DNA of 64,000 nt. Origin: Anaerolinea thermolimosa. Lineage in GTDB: Bacteria; Chloroflexota; Anaerolineae; Anaerolineales; Anaerolineaceae. Below, in pieces: positions 44,801 through 53,433 of the stretch. A program made the translations under genes and the position numbers. The stretch lies in the NCBI RefSeq assembly GCF_001050195.2, contig NZ_DF967965.1, forward strand, positions 1,815,150 through 1,879,149, written 5' to 3'. The notes beneath the pieces were generated by a model, which saw nothing but the letters and a program-made list of their open reading frames with translations, was not told the origin of the DNA and searched no databases. Position 1 is the stretch's first letter, and each line of letters begins with the position of its first letter.

Positions 44801-45096
44801 TTCTGCTGAGCGTCAATAGCCGCTGCCTGCCTTCTTTGTGAAGCAGGATCAGGAGCGAGGCCTGCTGGAGCAGCCGAGAGACGAATGACCACCTGACGAT
44901 ACCCTGCCTGTGTGGCAAGCCCTGGGTCCAGTCCCAGATACTCAGTTTCGGCTGGGGTCTGAAGCAGAAGATCGTCAGCACGGGTGAAAGATGGCAGTGG
45001 AACATCGGCTCGAGCTGGTGACACTGTCGAAAACCCAAGGCCGATGATAAACAGGGCCGCTATTACCCAACGGCCAACCAATTGAAGACCTTTCAT
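41890..45096 (-). CDS. Secreted subtilisin-like serine protease (S8) with PA insert
   Basis: A 1068-aa exported protease. Signal peptide 1-31 (ending ARA-D). An inhibitor-like propeptide covers about 60-155. The catalytic triad is Asp185 (VAVLDSGID), His267 (GGHGTH) and Ser590 (GGTSGAS). A protease-associated insert lies at about 400-520 (KIVLVDRGTCGFSVK). The last 450 residues hold Fn3-like beta domains. Start at ATG 45096 with GGAGGGAG upstream; a TTG at 45147 in frame lacks a good site. The gene sits behind a folded leader with its own strong promoter. Confidence 0.93.
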   Translation of the reverse strand: MKGLQLVGRWVIAALFIIGLGFSTVSPARADVPLPSFTRADDLLLQTPAETEYLGLDPGLATQAGYRQVVIRLSAAPAGLAPDPASQRRQAAAIDAQQNEVINLVKAIDPGATVLGRTRMVLNAVMMEVDATKLAEIVRDARVIAINPVGLYEVDLSETVPYIGATAPVQAAGYGGRDVRVAVLDSGIDYTHEAFGGPGTLQAYLDAYGTSTNDPKNTTRDGLFPTARVVGGYDFVGEVWPNGPLAPDEDPIDCGPAVIGGLCAGGHGTHVADIIGGKKGVAPEVSLYAVKVCSAVSSSCSGVAILQGIDWSVDPDQNGDTTDHVDIINMSLGALYGQNYDNATAIAVDNATAIGILTVSSAGNSADKPYIVGTPSGARTALSVAQTEVPSAALQGLEVLTPPVIAGTYGAVFQPWSAPLTAVIEAPVQYGDGAGGNLLGCSAFAPGSLAGKIVLVDRGTCGFSVKISNIAAGGGLAGIIGLVAPGDPFEGGFGGGTPNVPGYMIRQVDANRIKSQLAVGVTARLDPANRPSLVGTVVGSSSRGPTMGKMFYGNAVMYGQMIKPEIGAPGASVSAVAGSGTGTEAFGGTSGASPMVAGAAALIKDVNPFLSPQEIKTWLMNNAETNIMNKPALFGDGLAPISRIGSGEVRVDRAAAAKAAAWESVSQIGALSFGFVDVTGVTKIKRTVMVKNYSDKAVTYTITPTFRFADDQATGAVSVDAPPSINVPKRSSKSFTVTLTINGALLRDWGINLGSQGGDATTLTTFEYDGYLVLTPNSGSFNNINLPWHVLPRKAASVTGVSSVKLNTPVTFTNKGVATAQVDTYALVGVNPFNLASGFAGEGQPVTVLKNVGYITYDGTGICPGNTFLMQFAIHAYQRSTTPETPYQAWVYIDVDRDGVFDFAVVNADFTLNTLNDGRNLAWVVNLRTGSASAFFFTDHGSNTANMVLTICGSQLSDPTRPAALGGPIPVPSIGQPLDVLVQSEDNYFTGNVMSYIDGIVVVPGGERYIGLINDIPAGGSSSLTVVHTGVTSPVTQSGVLLMFDGSRGGIKNGNPEGKEAIAVTVQP

Positions 45097-45199
45097 AAGA
45101 CTCCCTCCTAAGAAATCAAGAACAAAGAATAAGAAATCCTTTTTCAAGAAAATATCCCTATAACCACCCTCCTTTCCAGAAAACCTTCACGAAACCCTT

Positions 45200-45311
45200 T
45201 GGCGGCTGATGGATTAATTCCAAAAAACCTCGTTCAGGTAGAACCTGCCAGGGCACTATGGAAAAGTCGTAACACCCCTTTTTTCATCTAATCCAAAGAA
45301 AAAAGCCGCCA
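45200..45311 (-). promoter_or_regulatory. Unclassified structured RNA leader of the subtilase gene
   Basis: On the minus strand the transcript should begin at the 5' arm TGGCGGCT (45311-45304), which pairs with AGCCGCCA (45207-45200). Inside are a second stem TGGATTA/TAATCCA (45295-45289 with 45216-45210) and a CAGGT-TCT-ACCTG hairpin (45247-45235), with additional A-run/T-run pairing between. This nested multibranch layout is typical of riboswitch aptamers, but it matches none I know (SAM, TPP, cobalamin, c-di-GMP, c-di-AMP, lysine, T-box). About 100 bases separate it from the ATG. Confidence 0.55.
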
Positions 45312-45316
45312 GATCG

Positions 45317-45345
45317 ATAGTACAATTTTAGATATTAAATGTCAA
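45317..45345 (-). promoter_or_regulatory. Promoter of the subtilase transcript
   Basis: TTGACA (45345-45340), a 17-base spacer, TACTAT (45322-45317). The start site is predicted at about 45310, the first base of the leader's closing stem. The remainder of this 400-base gap (45346-45499) is AT-rich with no assigned feature. Confidence 0.78.
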
Positions 45346-45499
45346 GGAACAAGACAATTCATTCTGGAACAATGAAAACCTTTTTCCGAGTGGAACATTT
45401 CATAACCTAAACGCGTCTTTTCTATAAAGGTTAGAAAGAACAGCTTCTACTCGAATACCCATTGACCTTCTACCGGTATTTCCATGAAAGGATTGACCC

Positions 45500-45949
45500 A
45501 TGAAAATCACTGCGATACTCTTCACAACTCTTCTGCTATTCATCCTGTTTGCCTGTTCTCCCCTCACCAACACCCCGCAACAGGCTTCTCCCACTTCAGT
45601 GAATACCTCAACTCTCCCCCCAGCTCCAACCCACACCCCTTCCCCGGAGGAACCAATCATGTCTCCCGTCACGAATGCGCCTGTTACTGGTGAAGCCCCT
45701 CAGGATGTACTGGATAAGGTTCTGACCGACCTTGAACAACGGCTTGGGCACAAACCATCCCGGATTGAAATTCTCCGCAGTGAATTTGTCACCTGGAATG
45801 ATGGCTCGCTGGGTTGCCCAAAACCAGGGGTGTACTACACCCAGGCAACCGTCGATGGTTACTGGATCATTATCAAAGCTGATGAAAAGACCTATGATTA
45901 CCGTGTGGCCAGCTCGCAATCCACGCCAGTCTTATGTTCTGAATCGTAA
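45500..45949 (+). CDS. Small lipoprotein of unknown function
   Basis: A 149-aa protein with a signal peptide and lipobox LFAC (Cys19), a Pro/Thr/Ser linker to about residue 65, and a compact globular domain. The domain contains NDGSLGCPKPGVYYTQ, a motif I know from several bacterial secreted or lipoprotein families with no defined function, and a second Cys near the C terminus that may pair with it. Single gene ended by a strong terminator. Confidence 0.7.
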   Translation: MKITAILFTTLLLFILFACSPLTNTPQQASPTSVNTSTLPPAPTHTPSPEEPIMSPVTNAPVTGEAPQDVLDKVLTDLEQRLGHKPSRIEILRSEFVTWNDGSLGCPKPGVYYTQATVDGYWIIIKADEKTYDYRVASSQSTPVLCSES

Positions 45950-45956
45950 ATAACCA

Positions 45957-45997
45957 ATCAGGCGTATGGGGTTATGCTCCCATACGCCTGATTTTTC
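45957..45997. terminator. Bidirectional terminator
   Basis: A perfect 14-bp stem (ATCAGGCGTATGGG / CCCATACGCCTGAT) with an 8-base loop and TTTTTC. It ends the lipoprotein gene and, from the other side, the sugar operon. Confidence 0.92.
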
Positions 45998-46008
45998 GGT
46001 CTGAGGTG

Positions 46009-47097
46009 TTATTTTCTTAAAATGGTTTCCAGAACATCCAGAGCCCGGGTTACCAGCTCCATATTTGCCTGGCTGCCCATGTGCCCCAATCGGAATACCT
46101 TGCCTGCCAGTGGGCCATAACTTCCCCCCACAACCAGTCCATGTTGACGGGCTCGCCGGTCTAGCGCTTCCCACGGGATAAACGGTGGCACTTTCACCGC
46201 CGTCACCGTTGGAGAAGGAATCGCCTGCGCAGCCGGAAATAATTCATAACCAATTTCCTGCAACCTTTGCCGGCAAAACCGCGCAACCTGGTCATGTCGG
46301 GTAAATACTGCATCCAATCCTTCTCTTAATATCAACTCAGTCGCTGTATGCAGCGCGGCCACTCCATGCCAGTAAGGCGTGTAGGGGAAGTAAAAATCAC
46401 GTTGGGCGGTTGAGAACGGTTGCAGGGCATCATACCCGATATAACCCACTTCATGGATAACCTCCCAGGCTCGTTCGCTGACCACAACAAACGAGGTAGA
46501 GGGGGGAGCTGAAAGGGCTTTTTGTGAACCTCCCAGCAACAGATCAATCCCCCAGGCATCTACCTCTACGGGTGCACCAGCCACACTGGAAACCGCATCT
46601 ACGTAAAGTAAGGGTACTCCATGTTTTTTCTTCAGCCTTCCCAGCTCTGCCAGCGGGTTGAGCGTCCCTGAAGGCGTCTCACAGTGAACTACGGTGATCA
46701 TTTTGGGTTGAAACGTCTGGATGACCTGATCGATATCCTCCCAGTCTCGAATGGTTTCATCGTAAGGCAACCCAACCGTCTTCACTTGAGCCCCCAGGTT
46801 GCGGGCCATATCTGCGATCCCATACCCAAACACGCCGGTAGCAATGGAAAGTACCCGGTCTCCGGGCCTCAGAGTGCTTTTGAGCGCCCCCCAAAGAGCC
46901 AGCATTCCTTCACCGGTCATGATCACCACCCGATTCTGGGTCTGGAGAATCTTCTGAAGGTTGGCCTCCGTCTGGTTATACAAATCCAAAAATTCTGGTT
47001 CAAGATCCCCGGATCCATAATCCTTCAGGTAAACCTGCCTGATCTCTTCAGGCACACGAACGGGCCCGGGAACCATTGGAATAGGATATGTTTCCAT
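46009..47097 (-). CDS. Class V aminotransferase, serine/alanine-glyoxylate type
   Basis: A 362-aa PLP enzyme of the small class V family. The PLP Lys193 is in GGSQKALSAPP, preceded by the VDAVSS aspartate. Members transfer amino groups from Ser, Ala or ureidoglycine to glyoxylate. It is the last gene of a four-gene operon for sugar use; if the pathway yields glycolaldehyde or glyoxylate, glycine formation would be a natural outlet, but that is inference. AAAGGAG lies 12-14 bases before the ATG. Confidence 0.85.
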   Translation of the reverse strand: METYPIPMVPGPVRVPEEIRQVYLKDYGSGDLEPEFLDLYNQTEANLQKILQTQNRVVIMTGEGMLALWGALKSTLRPGDRVLSIATGVFGYGIADMARNLGAQVKTVGLPYDETIRDWEDIDQVIQTFQPKMITVVHCETPSGTLNPLAELGRLKKKHGVPLLYVDAVSSVAGAPVEVDAWGIDLLLGGSQKALSAPPSTSFVVVSERAWEVIHEVGYIGYDALQPFSTAQRDFYFPYTPYWHGVAALHTATELILREGLDAVFTRHDQVARFCRQRLQEIGYELFPAAQAIPSPTVTAVKVPPFIPWEALDRRARQHGLVVGGSYGPLAGKVFRLGHMGSQANMELVTRALDVLETILRK

Positions 47098-47107
47098 TAT
47101 CTATAAT

Positions 47108-48040
47108 CTATCTCCTTTCTGGCGGAAAAACCTCAGCTTCTGCAGGATACCCGTGGTAATCCCCCAGAACCTGTACCGCAGATGCCCCCACCCTCGCCCC
47201 CGCTTTCAGGCAATCGATAACCGGTAGGCCGCGTAACCAGCCTGCTAAGAAGCCAGCATCAAAACCATCCCCTGCACCTACCGGGTCAACCACTTTCTCC
47301 ACCGGATAAGCCGGAACATTCACAATTTCTCCGGCATCCAACACAAACGCACCTTCCTCCGCTTGTTTAAACACCACAATCGAAGGCCCCAGAACAGACG
47401 CAGCTCTCAGGCTCTCTTCTGCCCCTTCCACCTCCAACAACGCCCGTGCATCCTCGTGGCCCATCAGCAGAAAATCAGCCTGTTTCATCAAAGGGAGGAG
47501 GTTTTTTCGGGCGGTTTGTTCATCCCACAGGCGTGCCCGATAGTTAGGATCAAATGAAACCTTCATTCCTCGTTCCCTGGCCATCTCAATGGCTTTCTGA
47601 CAGGCATCCGCACAGGAAGCACTTAATGCCGGGGTGATTCCGGTCAGGTGTAAAATTTTAGCCCCGGTAAACCACTCCTCCCGGAGATCCTCCACGTTTA
47701 ACCGTGATGCCGCCGAGCCATTTCGATAATAATAGACTCGCCGCTGACCATCGAGAAAGTGTTCTCGAAAGAAAACACCCGTAGGAGCGTTTGGGTCTGT
47801 GCTTATCGCCCGGGTATCAACTCCTTCTTTCTGAAGCGTTTTGTAAATACGCGCCCCCAAAGGGTCAGCTCCAACCCGGCTAATAAACAAAGCACTGTGC
47901 CCCAACCTGGCCAGCCCGATACACAGGTTCGACTCAGCCCCGGCGATATCCATGCGCAAATCCGAACAGACCTCAAGGCTCACTGCTTCTGCCGGGTAGA
48001 TTAACGCCATACATTCACCGAGCGTCACCACCTCAGCCAT
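47108..48040 (-). CDS. PfkB-family sugar kinase, 2-keto-3-deoxygluconate kinase-like
   Basis: A 310-aa ribokinase-fold enzyme. N-terminal VTLGECMALIYP and GGA/AGAESNLCIGLARLG, and the C-terminal DPVGAGDGFDAGF with the catalytic Asp and anion hole. Sequence style is closest to KdgK (phosphorylates 2-keto-3-deoxy sugar acids), which suits the neighbouring dehydrogenase and fucosidase. Substrate not proven. Its start overlaps the end of the SDR gene by 8 bases. Confidence 0.82.
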   Translation of the reverse strand: MAEVVTLGECMALIYPAEAVSLEVCSDLRMDIAGAESNLCIGLARLGHSALFISRVGADPLGARIYKTLQKEGVDTRAISTDPNAPTGVFFREHFLDGQRRVYYYRNGSAASRLNVEDLREEWFTGAKILHLTGITPALSASCADACQKAIEMARERGMKVSFDPNYRARLWDEQTARKNLLPLMKQADFLLMGHEDARALLEVEGAEESLRAASVLGPSIVVFKQAEEGAFVLDAGEIVNVPAYPVEKVVDPVGAGDGFDAGFLAGWLRGLPVIDCLKAGARVGASAVQVLGDYHGYPAEAEVFPPERR

Positions 48041-48926
48041 GATTCTCCCTCAAGTACCCTGCTGAGGGGTCCCTTCGGCTGAATTTTGGTGACCAACCGA
48101 GCAGGCGTTTTGCCTTGGTACAATCAACCAGGCTTCGATAGGGCTGACCGTTGAAATATTCCTCGCGGCTGATCCTCGACCAGGGCAGGGAAGCATAAAA
48201 GGTCTCTACCAATTCCTCCGATGGTCGGTCTGAGGTGGTGTCATCAGCTGTCAGCAAGAACGCCTCATGACCCGAAACAGGCGCAACCAGGCTGAGCAAC
48301 ACTGCCTCACACACATCACGTACATCTACATAAGAAAAGAAATCATTTTTTCCAATCTGTTCTTTCTGCTCAGGAGGTAGCCAGCTCCACCAGTGGTCCC
48401 TGGAAGAGCCCGGATGCCAGACCGCAGTAGGTCGCAGGCTTATCACAGTCATATTACTCCGTAAAGCGAAAGCCTGGCATAACTCTTCGCCGATATGCTT
48501 TGAAAGGAAGTACGAACGAGTCACAAAGTGGGGAATTTCATCGTCCAGGGGGAGATAAAGCCCGGTGTGATGTGGCTCGGCCTGTCCCAGGGCATTAATA
48601 CTCGAAAAATTCACCACTCGCTGTACTCCAGCTTCGGCACATGCCAGAAGCACATTCCACGTACCACGAATATTAGTCTCTAATACCAGATCATCCCGGC
48701 CAGGAACATCATAAGCAATGGCCGCCAGATGCACCACCGCATCTACTCCCTGAACCAGACGCCGAACCAGAGTTAAGTCGGTAATATCACCAGGGTAGTG
48801 CTCACGGCCTTCTTCTGGTTTTTGAGCCTGTAAGTCGGTGGTGATTAAAGAATGCCCGGCTTCTAATAATCGTTTTGTCAACCAGCGTCCAATACCACCA
48901 TTACTACCTGTGACAAGGATTTTCAT
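48033..48926 (-). CDS. Extended SDR / NAD-dependent epimerase-dehydratase family protein
   Basis: A 297-aa Rossmann protein with NAD loop TGSNGGIGRWL, Asp-binding strand end TTDLQ, and the catalytic Tyr-Lys in YFLSKHIGE. Relatives include uronate dehydrogenases and sugar epimerases. Start at ATG 48926; the upstream frame to 49007 overlaps the fucosidase end. Between the fucosidase and a KDG-kinase-like gene, a sugar dehydrogenase role is more likely than epimerisation. Confidence 0.8.
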   Translation of the reverse strand: MKILVTGSNGGIGRWLTKRLLEAGHSLITTDLQAQKPEEGREHYPGDITDLTLVRRLVQGVDAVVHLAAIAYDVPGRDDLVLETNIRGTWNVLLACAEAGVQRVVNFSSINALGQAEPHHTGLYLPLDDEIPHFVTRSYFLSKHIGEELCQAFALRSNMTVISLRPTAVWHPGSSRDHWWSWLPPEQKEQIGKNDFFSYVDVRDVCEAVLLSLVAPVSGHEAFLLTADDTTSDRPSEELVETFYASLPWSRISREEYFNGQPYRSLVDCTKAKRLLGWSPKFSRRDPSAGYLRENHG

Positions 48927-48973
48927 ACCCACAACCACCTCACCATTTGTCCACCAATCCCACCACGGAGCGC

Positions 48974-50233
48974 TTATTTCAAGACCAGCTCCACCACCGT
49001 ATCCCACTCATCGGGTAACTCAGCGGTTGGGAAGGAAAGAAAGGCATCTTCTGGATATTCAGCCGCATTCCATGGACGCTCAAGGCGAATCTCAGAGTCA
49101 TCGGCCAGAAGTCTGGCATAGGCAATCTTTCCTTCCAGACCACGCAGATTAATCGGGCCAATCCCCCGCTCCAAAATATGAGCGTAGAGCCTGTTTCCTT
49201 TACGCGTCCAGCGCCCCCACTCCGGGCGTTCTAATGTCGCATGCCCACAACCATAAATACTTTCCCCATTGCGGTGCATCCATTTTCCTACCTGATGGAG
49301 AATATCCACGCATTCTTCAGGGATTTCTCCCTTGGCAGTGGGCCCCACATTGAGCAATAAGTTGCCACCTTTTGATACACATTCCACCAGCGCCCTTACC
49401 ACCGTACGGGGTGACTTCCAGTTTTTATCCCAGGCGGCGTACCCCCAGTGGTCGTTGAGAGTAATACACGCCTCCCACGGAATGGGCTCTCCGGCTTCGT
49501 TGGTTACTCCCTCAGGTGGGATAATTTGTTCTGGAGATGCAAAATCACCGGCATAAATCTCTGGCTCACGGGCTTTGATATTTCCACCCAGGCGGTTATC
49601 AATCACAATACCGGGTTGCAGCCGCCGCACCATCTGCACCAGCTCGGTAGCCCTCCAGGCTTCTCCTTGCATATCATCATAGGAAAAGTCGAACCAGATA
49701 ATATCGATCTTCCCATAATTGGTCATTAATTCTTCCACCTGATGGTGCATATATTCCACATATCGCGGCAGATTCCCTCGATGATCCTGATATTCGGGGT
49801 TATTCCGATATGGGTGGATGCGATCTCCCGCAACCGGGTAATCAGGATGATGCCAGTCGAGCAGAGAATAATAGAAACCAACTTTCAGCCCTTCAGCTCT
49901 GAAAGCTTCCACATACTCCCGTATCAGGTCTCGTTTTGCAGGGGTGTTGGTCGCTTTATAATCAGTATACTGACTGTCAAACAGGCAAAATCCATCATGG
50001 TGTTTAGCCGTCATGACAGCATACTTCATTCCAGCCGTCCGAGCCAGGTGCGCCCATGCTGCCGGGTCATAATGGATGGGGTTAAAGGTGCCAAAATAAG
50101 ATTGGTATTGCCACTCCGGAATACTTTCCTGTTGTTTCACCCATTCGCCCCGGGCAGGAATGGCATAAATCCCCCAGTGAATGAACATACCAAAGCGCGC
50201 CTCAAGAAACCATTTCAGATATTCTTTTTCCAT
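48974..50233 (-). CDS. Alpha-L-fucosidase, GH29 family
   Basis: A 419-aa cytoplasmic enzyme (no signal peptide). Family hallmarks: RFGMFIHWG near the N terminus, KYAVMTAKHHDGFCLFDS, GFYYSLLDWHHPDY, and IDIIWFDFSY with the nucleophile Asp of WFD. It hydrolyses alpha-L-fucosides, retaining configuration. First gene of the operon, with GGAGGAG before the ATG. Cytoplasmic location implies import of fucosylated oligosaccharides by a transporter outside the window. Confidence 0.93.
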   Translation of the reverse strand: MEKEYLKWFLEARFGMFIHWGIYAIPARGEWVKQQESIPEWQYQSYFGTFNPIHYDPAAWAHLARTAGMKYAVMTAKHHDGFCLFDSQYTDYKATNTPAKRDLIREYVEAFRAEGLKVGFYYSLLDWHHPDYPVAGDRIHPYRNNPEYQDHRGNLPRYVEYMHHQVEELMTNYGKIDIIWFDFSYDDMQGEAWRATELVQMVRRLQPGIVIDNRLGGNIKAREPEIYAGDFASPEQIIPPEGVTNEAGEPIPWEACITLNDHWGYAAWDKNWKSPRTVVRALVECVSKGGNLLLNVGPTAKGEIPEECVDILHQVGKWMHRNGESIYGCGHATLERPEWGRWTRKGNRLYAHILERGIGPINLRGLEGKIAYARLLADDSEIRLERPWNAAEYPEDAFLSFPTAELPDEWDTVVELVLK

Positions 50234-50403
50234 GATCTCCTCCAGGTATTCAGGGATGATCGAAAACCCGACTATTGCTTATCCGAAAGTATTTATAGCA
50301 TTAATCGATCCATCCAACCAATGAACCCCGTACCAGAATCCTGTGCACTCGTGTCCTGTAACGTACCTTGAAAAGCTTCCCGAGGGCTTTCAATGATTCA
50401 GAT

Positions 50404-50409
50404 TATAAT
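50404..50409 (+). promoter_or_regulatory. -10 element upstream of fluoride riboswitch 1
   Basis: TATAAT 19 bases before the closing stem of the riboswitch, so the RNA would begin about 10-12 bases before the aptamer. No good -35. Confidence 0.5.
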
Positions 50410-50427
50410 TGATACAAATATCACCCT

Positions 50428-50505
50428 GGCGATGAAGCTCGCCATAATTGTCCTCTGACTGATAGCTTCTACTTTATGACTCGAAAAAGTAGAGGCACAT
50501 TTTTT
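50428..50505 (+). promoter_or_regulatory. Fluoride riboswitch 1 (crcB motif) with terminator
   Basis: Closing stem GGCG (50428-50431) / CGCC (50440-50443) around ATGAAGCT; P3 GTC-CTCT-GAC; the conserved CTGAT; and a pseudoknot GAAGCT (50434-50439) with AGCTTC (50464-50469). The same AGCTTC strand also forms the base of an 11-bp terminator stem (50465-50475 / 50486-50496) followed by ACATTTTTT. Fluoride binding should hold the pseudoknot and prevent the terminator, an ON switch. It lies directly before the DUF6062 gene. Confidence 0.93.
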
Positions 50506-50520
50506 ATTCAGGATAAAGAA

Positions 50521-51285
50521 ATGGCATTTGCCCTCTCCATCGTCACCCTTGAAGAAGCCCTGGAAAAACCCGGTTGCGCCATTTGCCGACTGGAGCATGA
50601 AGCCGCCATTCGATGGATCGACACCCTTCTTTGGGAAAATACCAACGACCCGGCAACCCGAAAACCAATCAATAATGCGTACGGCTTCTGCCCGGAACAC
50701 ACCCGAATGCTTGTTGCCATCGAAATATCCAATAGCGGTCCAGTTTTGGGCGTGAACATTATATATTCCCTCCTGGCAAAAATCGTCAGCCAGGACTTAA
50801 AGAAAGTCAGGAGCCAACCCCAAGCCCAAACACGGTTTTCTAAAGTCCTGCGAAAATGGGGAGAAAAATTTTTTCAGCGAAAAATCTCCATCATCCTTCA
50901 GCCCCAACAACGATGCCCCGTATGCGAAATGGTAGAACAATCCGGGAGAAATATCCTTTCCATTTTGTTTGAGGTCATTGAAGCTAAAGATCAAAAGTTA
51001 ATCGAGGCTTATCAGCGTTCGAATGGCATCTGCCTCCAGCATTTACGCATCGGGCTGGAAAATTACATGGTTCGATATCCAAAATCAGCAGATTTCTTGA
51101 TCCAGGACACGATTAACCGCCTTGACACCCAACAGCGCCAGATGTTGGAGTACATTCGAAAACATAACTGGGCTTATCGGGACGAGAAGCTAACTCCTCA
51201 AGAGCGTATAGCATGGCTCCGCACGCTCACTTTTTTTACAGGTTATCCGGCAGAAAAGTTTAATCACCGGATAGATGAGTTTTAA
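50521..51285 (+). CDS. DUF6062-type protein under fluoride riboswitch control
   Basis: A 254-aa cytoplasmic protein. It carries four Cys/His groups: CAIC with a following His (Cys19, Cys22), a GFCPEH pair near 57-60, CPVC near 133-136, and GICLQH near 170-175. This looks like two repeats of a CxxC...CxxH metal site, as in DUF6062. No enzyme motif is visible. ATG 50521 has AGGA eight to ten bases upstream; an earlier ATG at 50476 lies inside the riboswitch terminator and is excluded. Its control by a fluoride sensor is the best clue to function. Confidence 0.75.
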   Translation: MAFALSIVTLEEALEKPGCAICRLEHEAAIRWIDTLLWENTNDPATRKPINNAYGFCPEHTRMLVAIEISNSGPVLGVNIIYSLLAKIVSQDLKKVRSQPQAQTRFSKVLRKWGEKFFQRKISIILQPQQRCPVCEMVEQSGRNILSILFEVIEAKDQKLIEAYQRSNGICLQHLRIGLENYMVRYPKSADFLIQDTINRLDTQQRQMLEYIRKHNWAYRDEKLTPQERIAWLRTLTFFTGYPAEKFNHRIDEF

Positions 51286-51331
51286 GGGAAATAGCTTAAT
51301 CGAATACAGCAAAAACCCTGGGATTCCACAT

Positions 51332-51754
51332 CTATCCGGTATGGCGATCCCATCGCTGTACATTAACGTGCCCTTCATTCAGGTCAACCAGCAACTCTTT
51401 TGCCAGATCAGAAACCAGTCGAGAAGGATGCTGGCTGGCCCGTTGCAAGATCTTGATCCGATCAGGATGAGGTATTTTTACCACCGCCAGTAAAACTGCA
51501 CGAAGGAAAAAATAATCCTCCTCATTTCCCTCAATAATCTTTATAAATTCCGGTAAAGCGCGTTCGCTCTTTAAATTTCCGAGAATTTGGGCAGCCATGA
51601 TCCTTCTCTCAGGCAATGTGTGATGCAATGCAGCCAACAGCTTATCCTCAAAAGCCTGCTGTCGAAATTCGTCAAGAGGGTATCCACAATGAGGGCAGAC
51701 GCGTTCATTCGCGGCAACCTCCGACCAGCATTGAGGGCAGTAATAAGTCAACAT
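51332..51754 (-). CDS. Zinc-ribbon plus HEAT-repeat-like protein
   Basis: A 140-aa protein. The N terminus is a zinc ribbon (Cys6, Cys9, Cys20, Cys23). Residues 35-125 are helical with HEAT-like pairs (RRIMAAQILGNLKSERALPEF, ending in SDLAKELLVDL). Probably a small adaptor or regulator; no further function can be assigned. It is convergent with the DUF6062 gene and diverges from the enolase unit. Confidence 0.65.
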   Translation of the reverse strand: MLTYYCPQCWSEVAANERVCPHCGYPLDEFRQQAFEDKLLAALHHTLPERRIMAAQILGNLKSERALPEFIKIIEGNEEDYFFLRAVLLAVVKIPHPDRIKILQRASQHPSRLVSDLAKELLVDLNEGHVNVQRWDRHTG

Positions 51755-51906
51755 CAGAACACTCTTCTAAAAGATAACCAGCATTCTATCATTTGCTCCC
51801 TATCATAACCCTAAACGAAATAAAAGAACAAGTTTGTTGATCAAATAGCGATTCATTACACGCCGGTTAAGAAGCATGACCGGTTAAACTCCTGCTCCAT
51901 GAAGGC

Positions 51907-51934
51907 TTGACATCGAAATTAAGCCGTATACAAT
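51907..51934 (+). promoter_or_regulatory. Promoter of the enolase transcript
   Basis: A consensus TTGACA (51907-51912), a 16-base spacer, and TACAAT (51929-51934). The start site falls at about 51941, the first base of the riboswitch. Confidence 0.85.
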
Positions 51935-51940
51935 CAACAT

Positions 51941-53351
<1,411 letters not shown>

Positions 53352-53381
53352 TAAACTTTGTCTCTTACCTGAGTGTTTCAG

Positions 53382-53413
53382 GGGCATCCAGCCATTGGGC
53401 TGGATGCCCTTTT
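53382..53413 (+). terminator. Terminator after eno
   Basis: A perfect 12-bp stem (GGGCATCCAGCC / GGCTGGATGCCC), loop ATTG, then TTTT. It may also serve the convergent MutS-like pair. Confidence 0.9.
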
Positions 53414-53433
53414 AGTCCTCATTTCATATTGCC

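Noticed and set aside
45097-45147. Subtilase start at TTG 45147
   Set aside because: The added residues are a second hydrophobic stretch before a normal signal peptide, and the ATG at 45096 has GGAGGGAG directly upstream.
45200-45311. SAM, cobalamin, c-di-GMP, c-di-AMP, lysine or T-box RNA in front of the subtilase
   Set aside because: None of the conserved cores of those classes could be found on either strand; kept as unclassified.
50476-50520. Upstream start for the DUF6062 protein at 50476
   Set aside because: That ATG lies inside the riboswitch terminator loop and has no ribosome binding site; ATG 50521 fits better.
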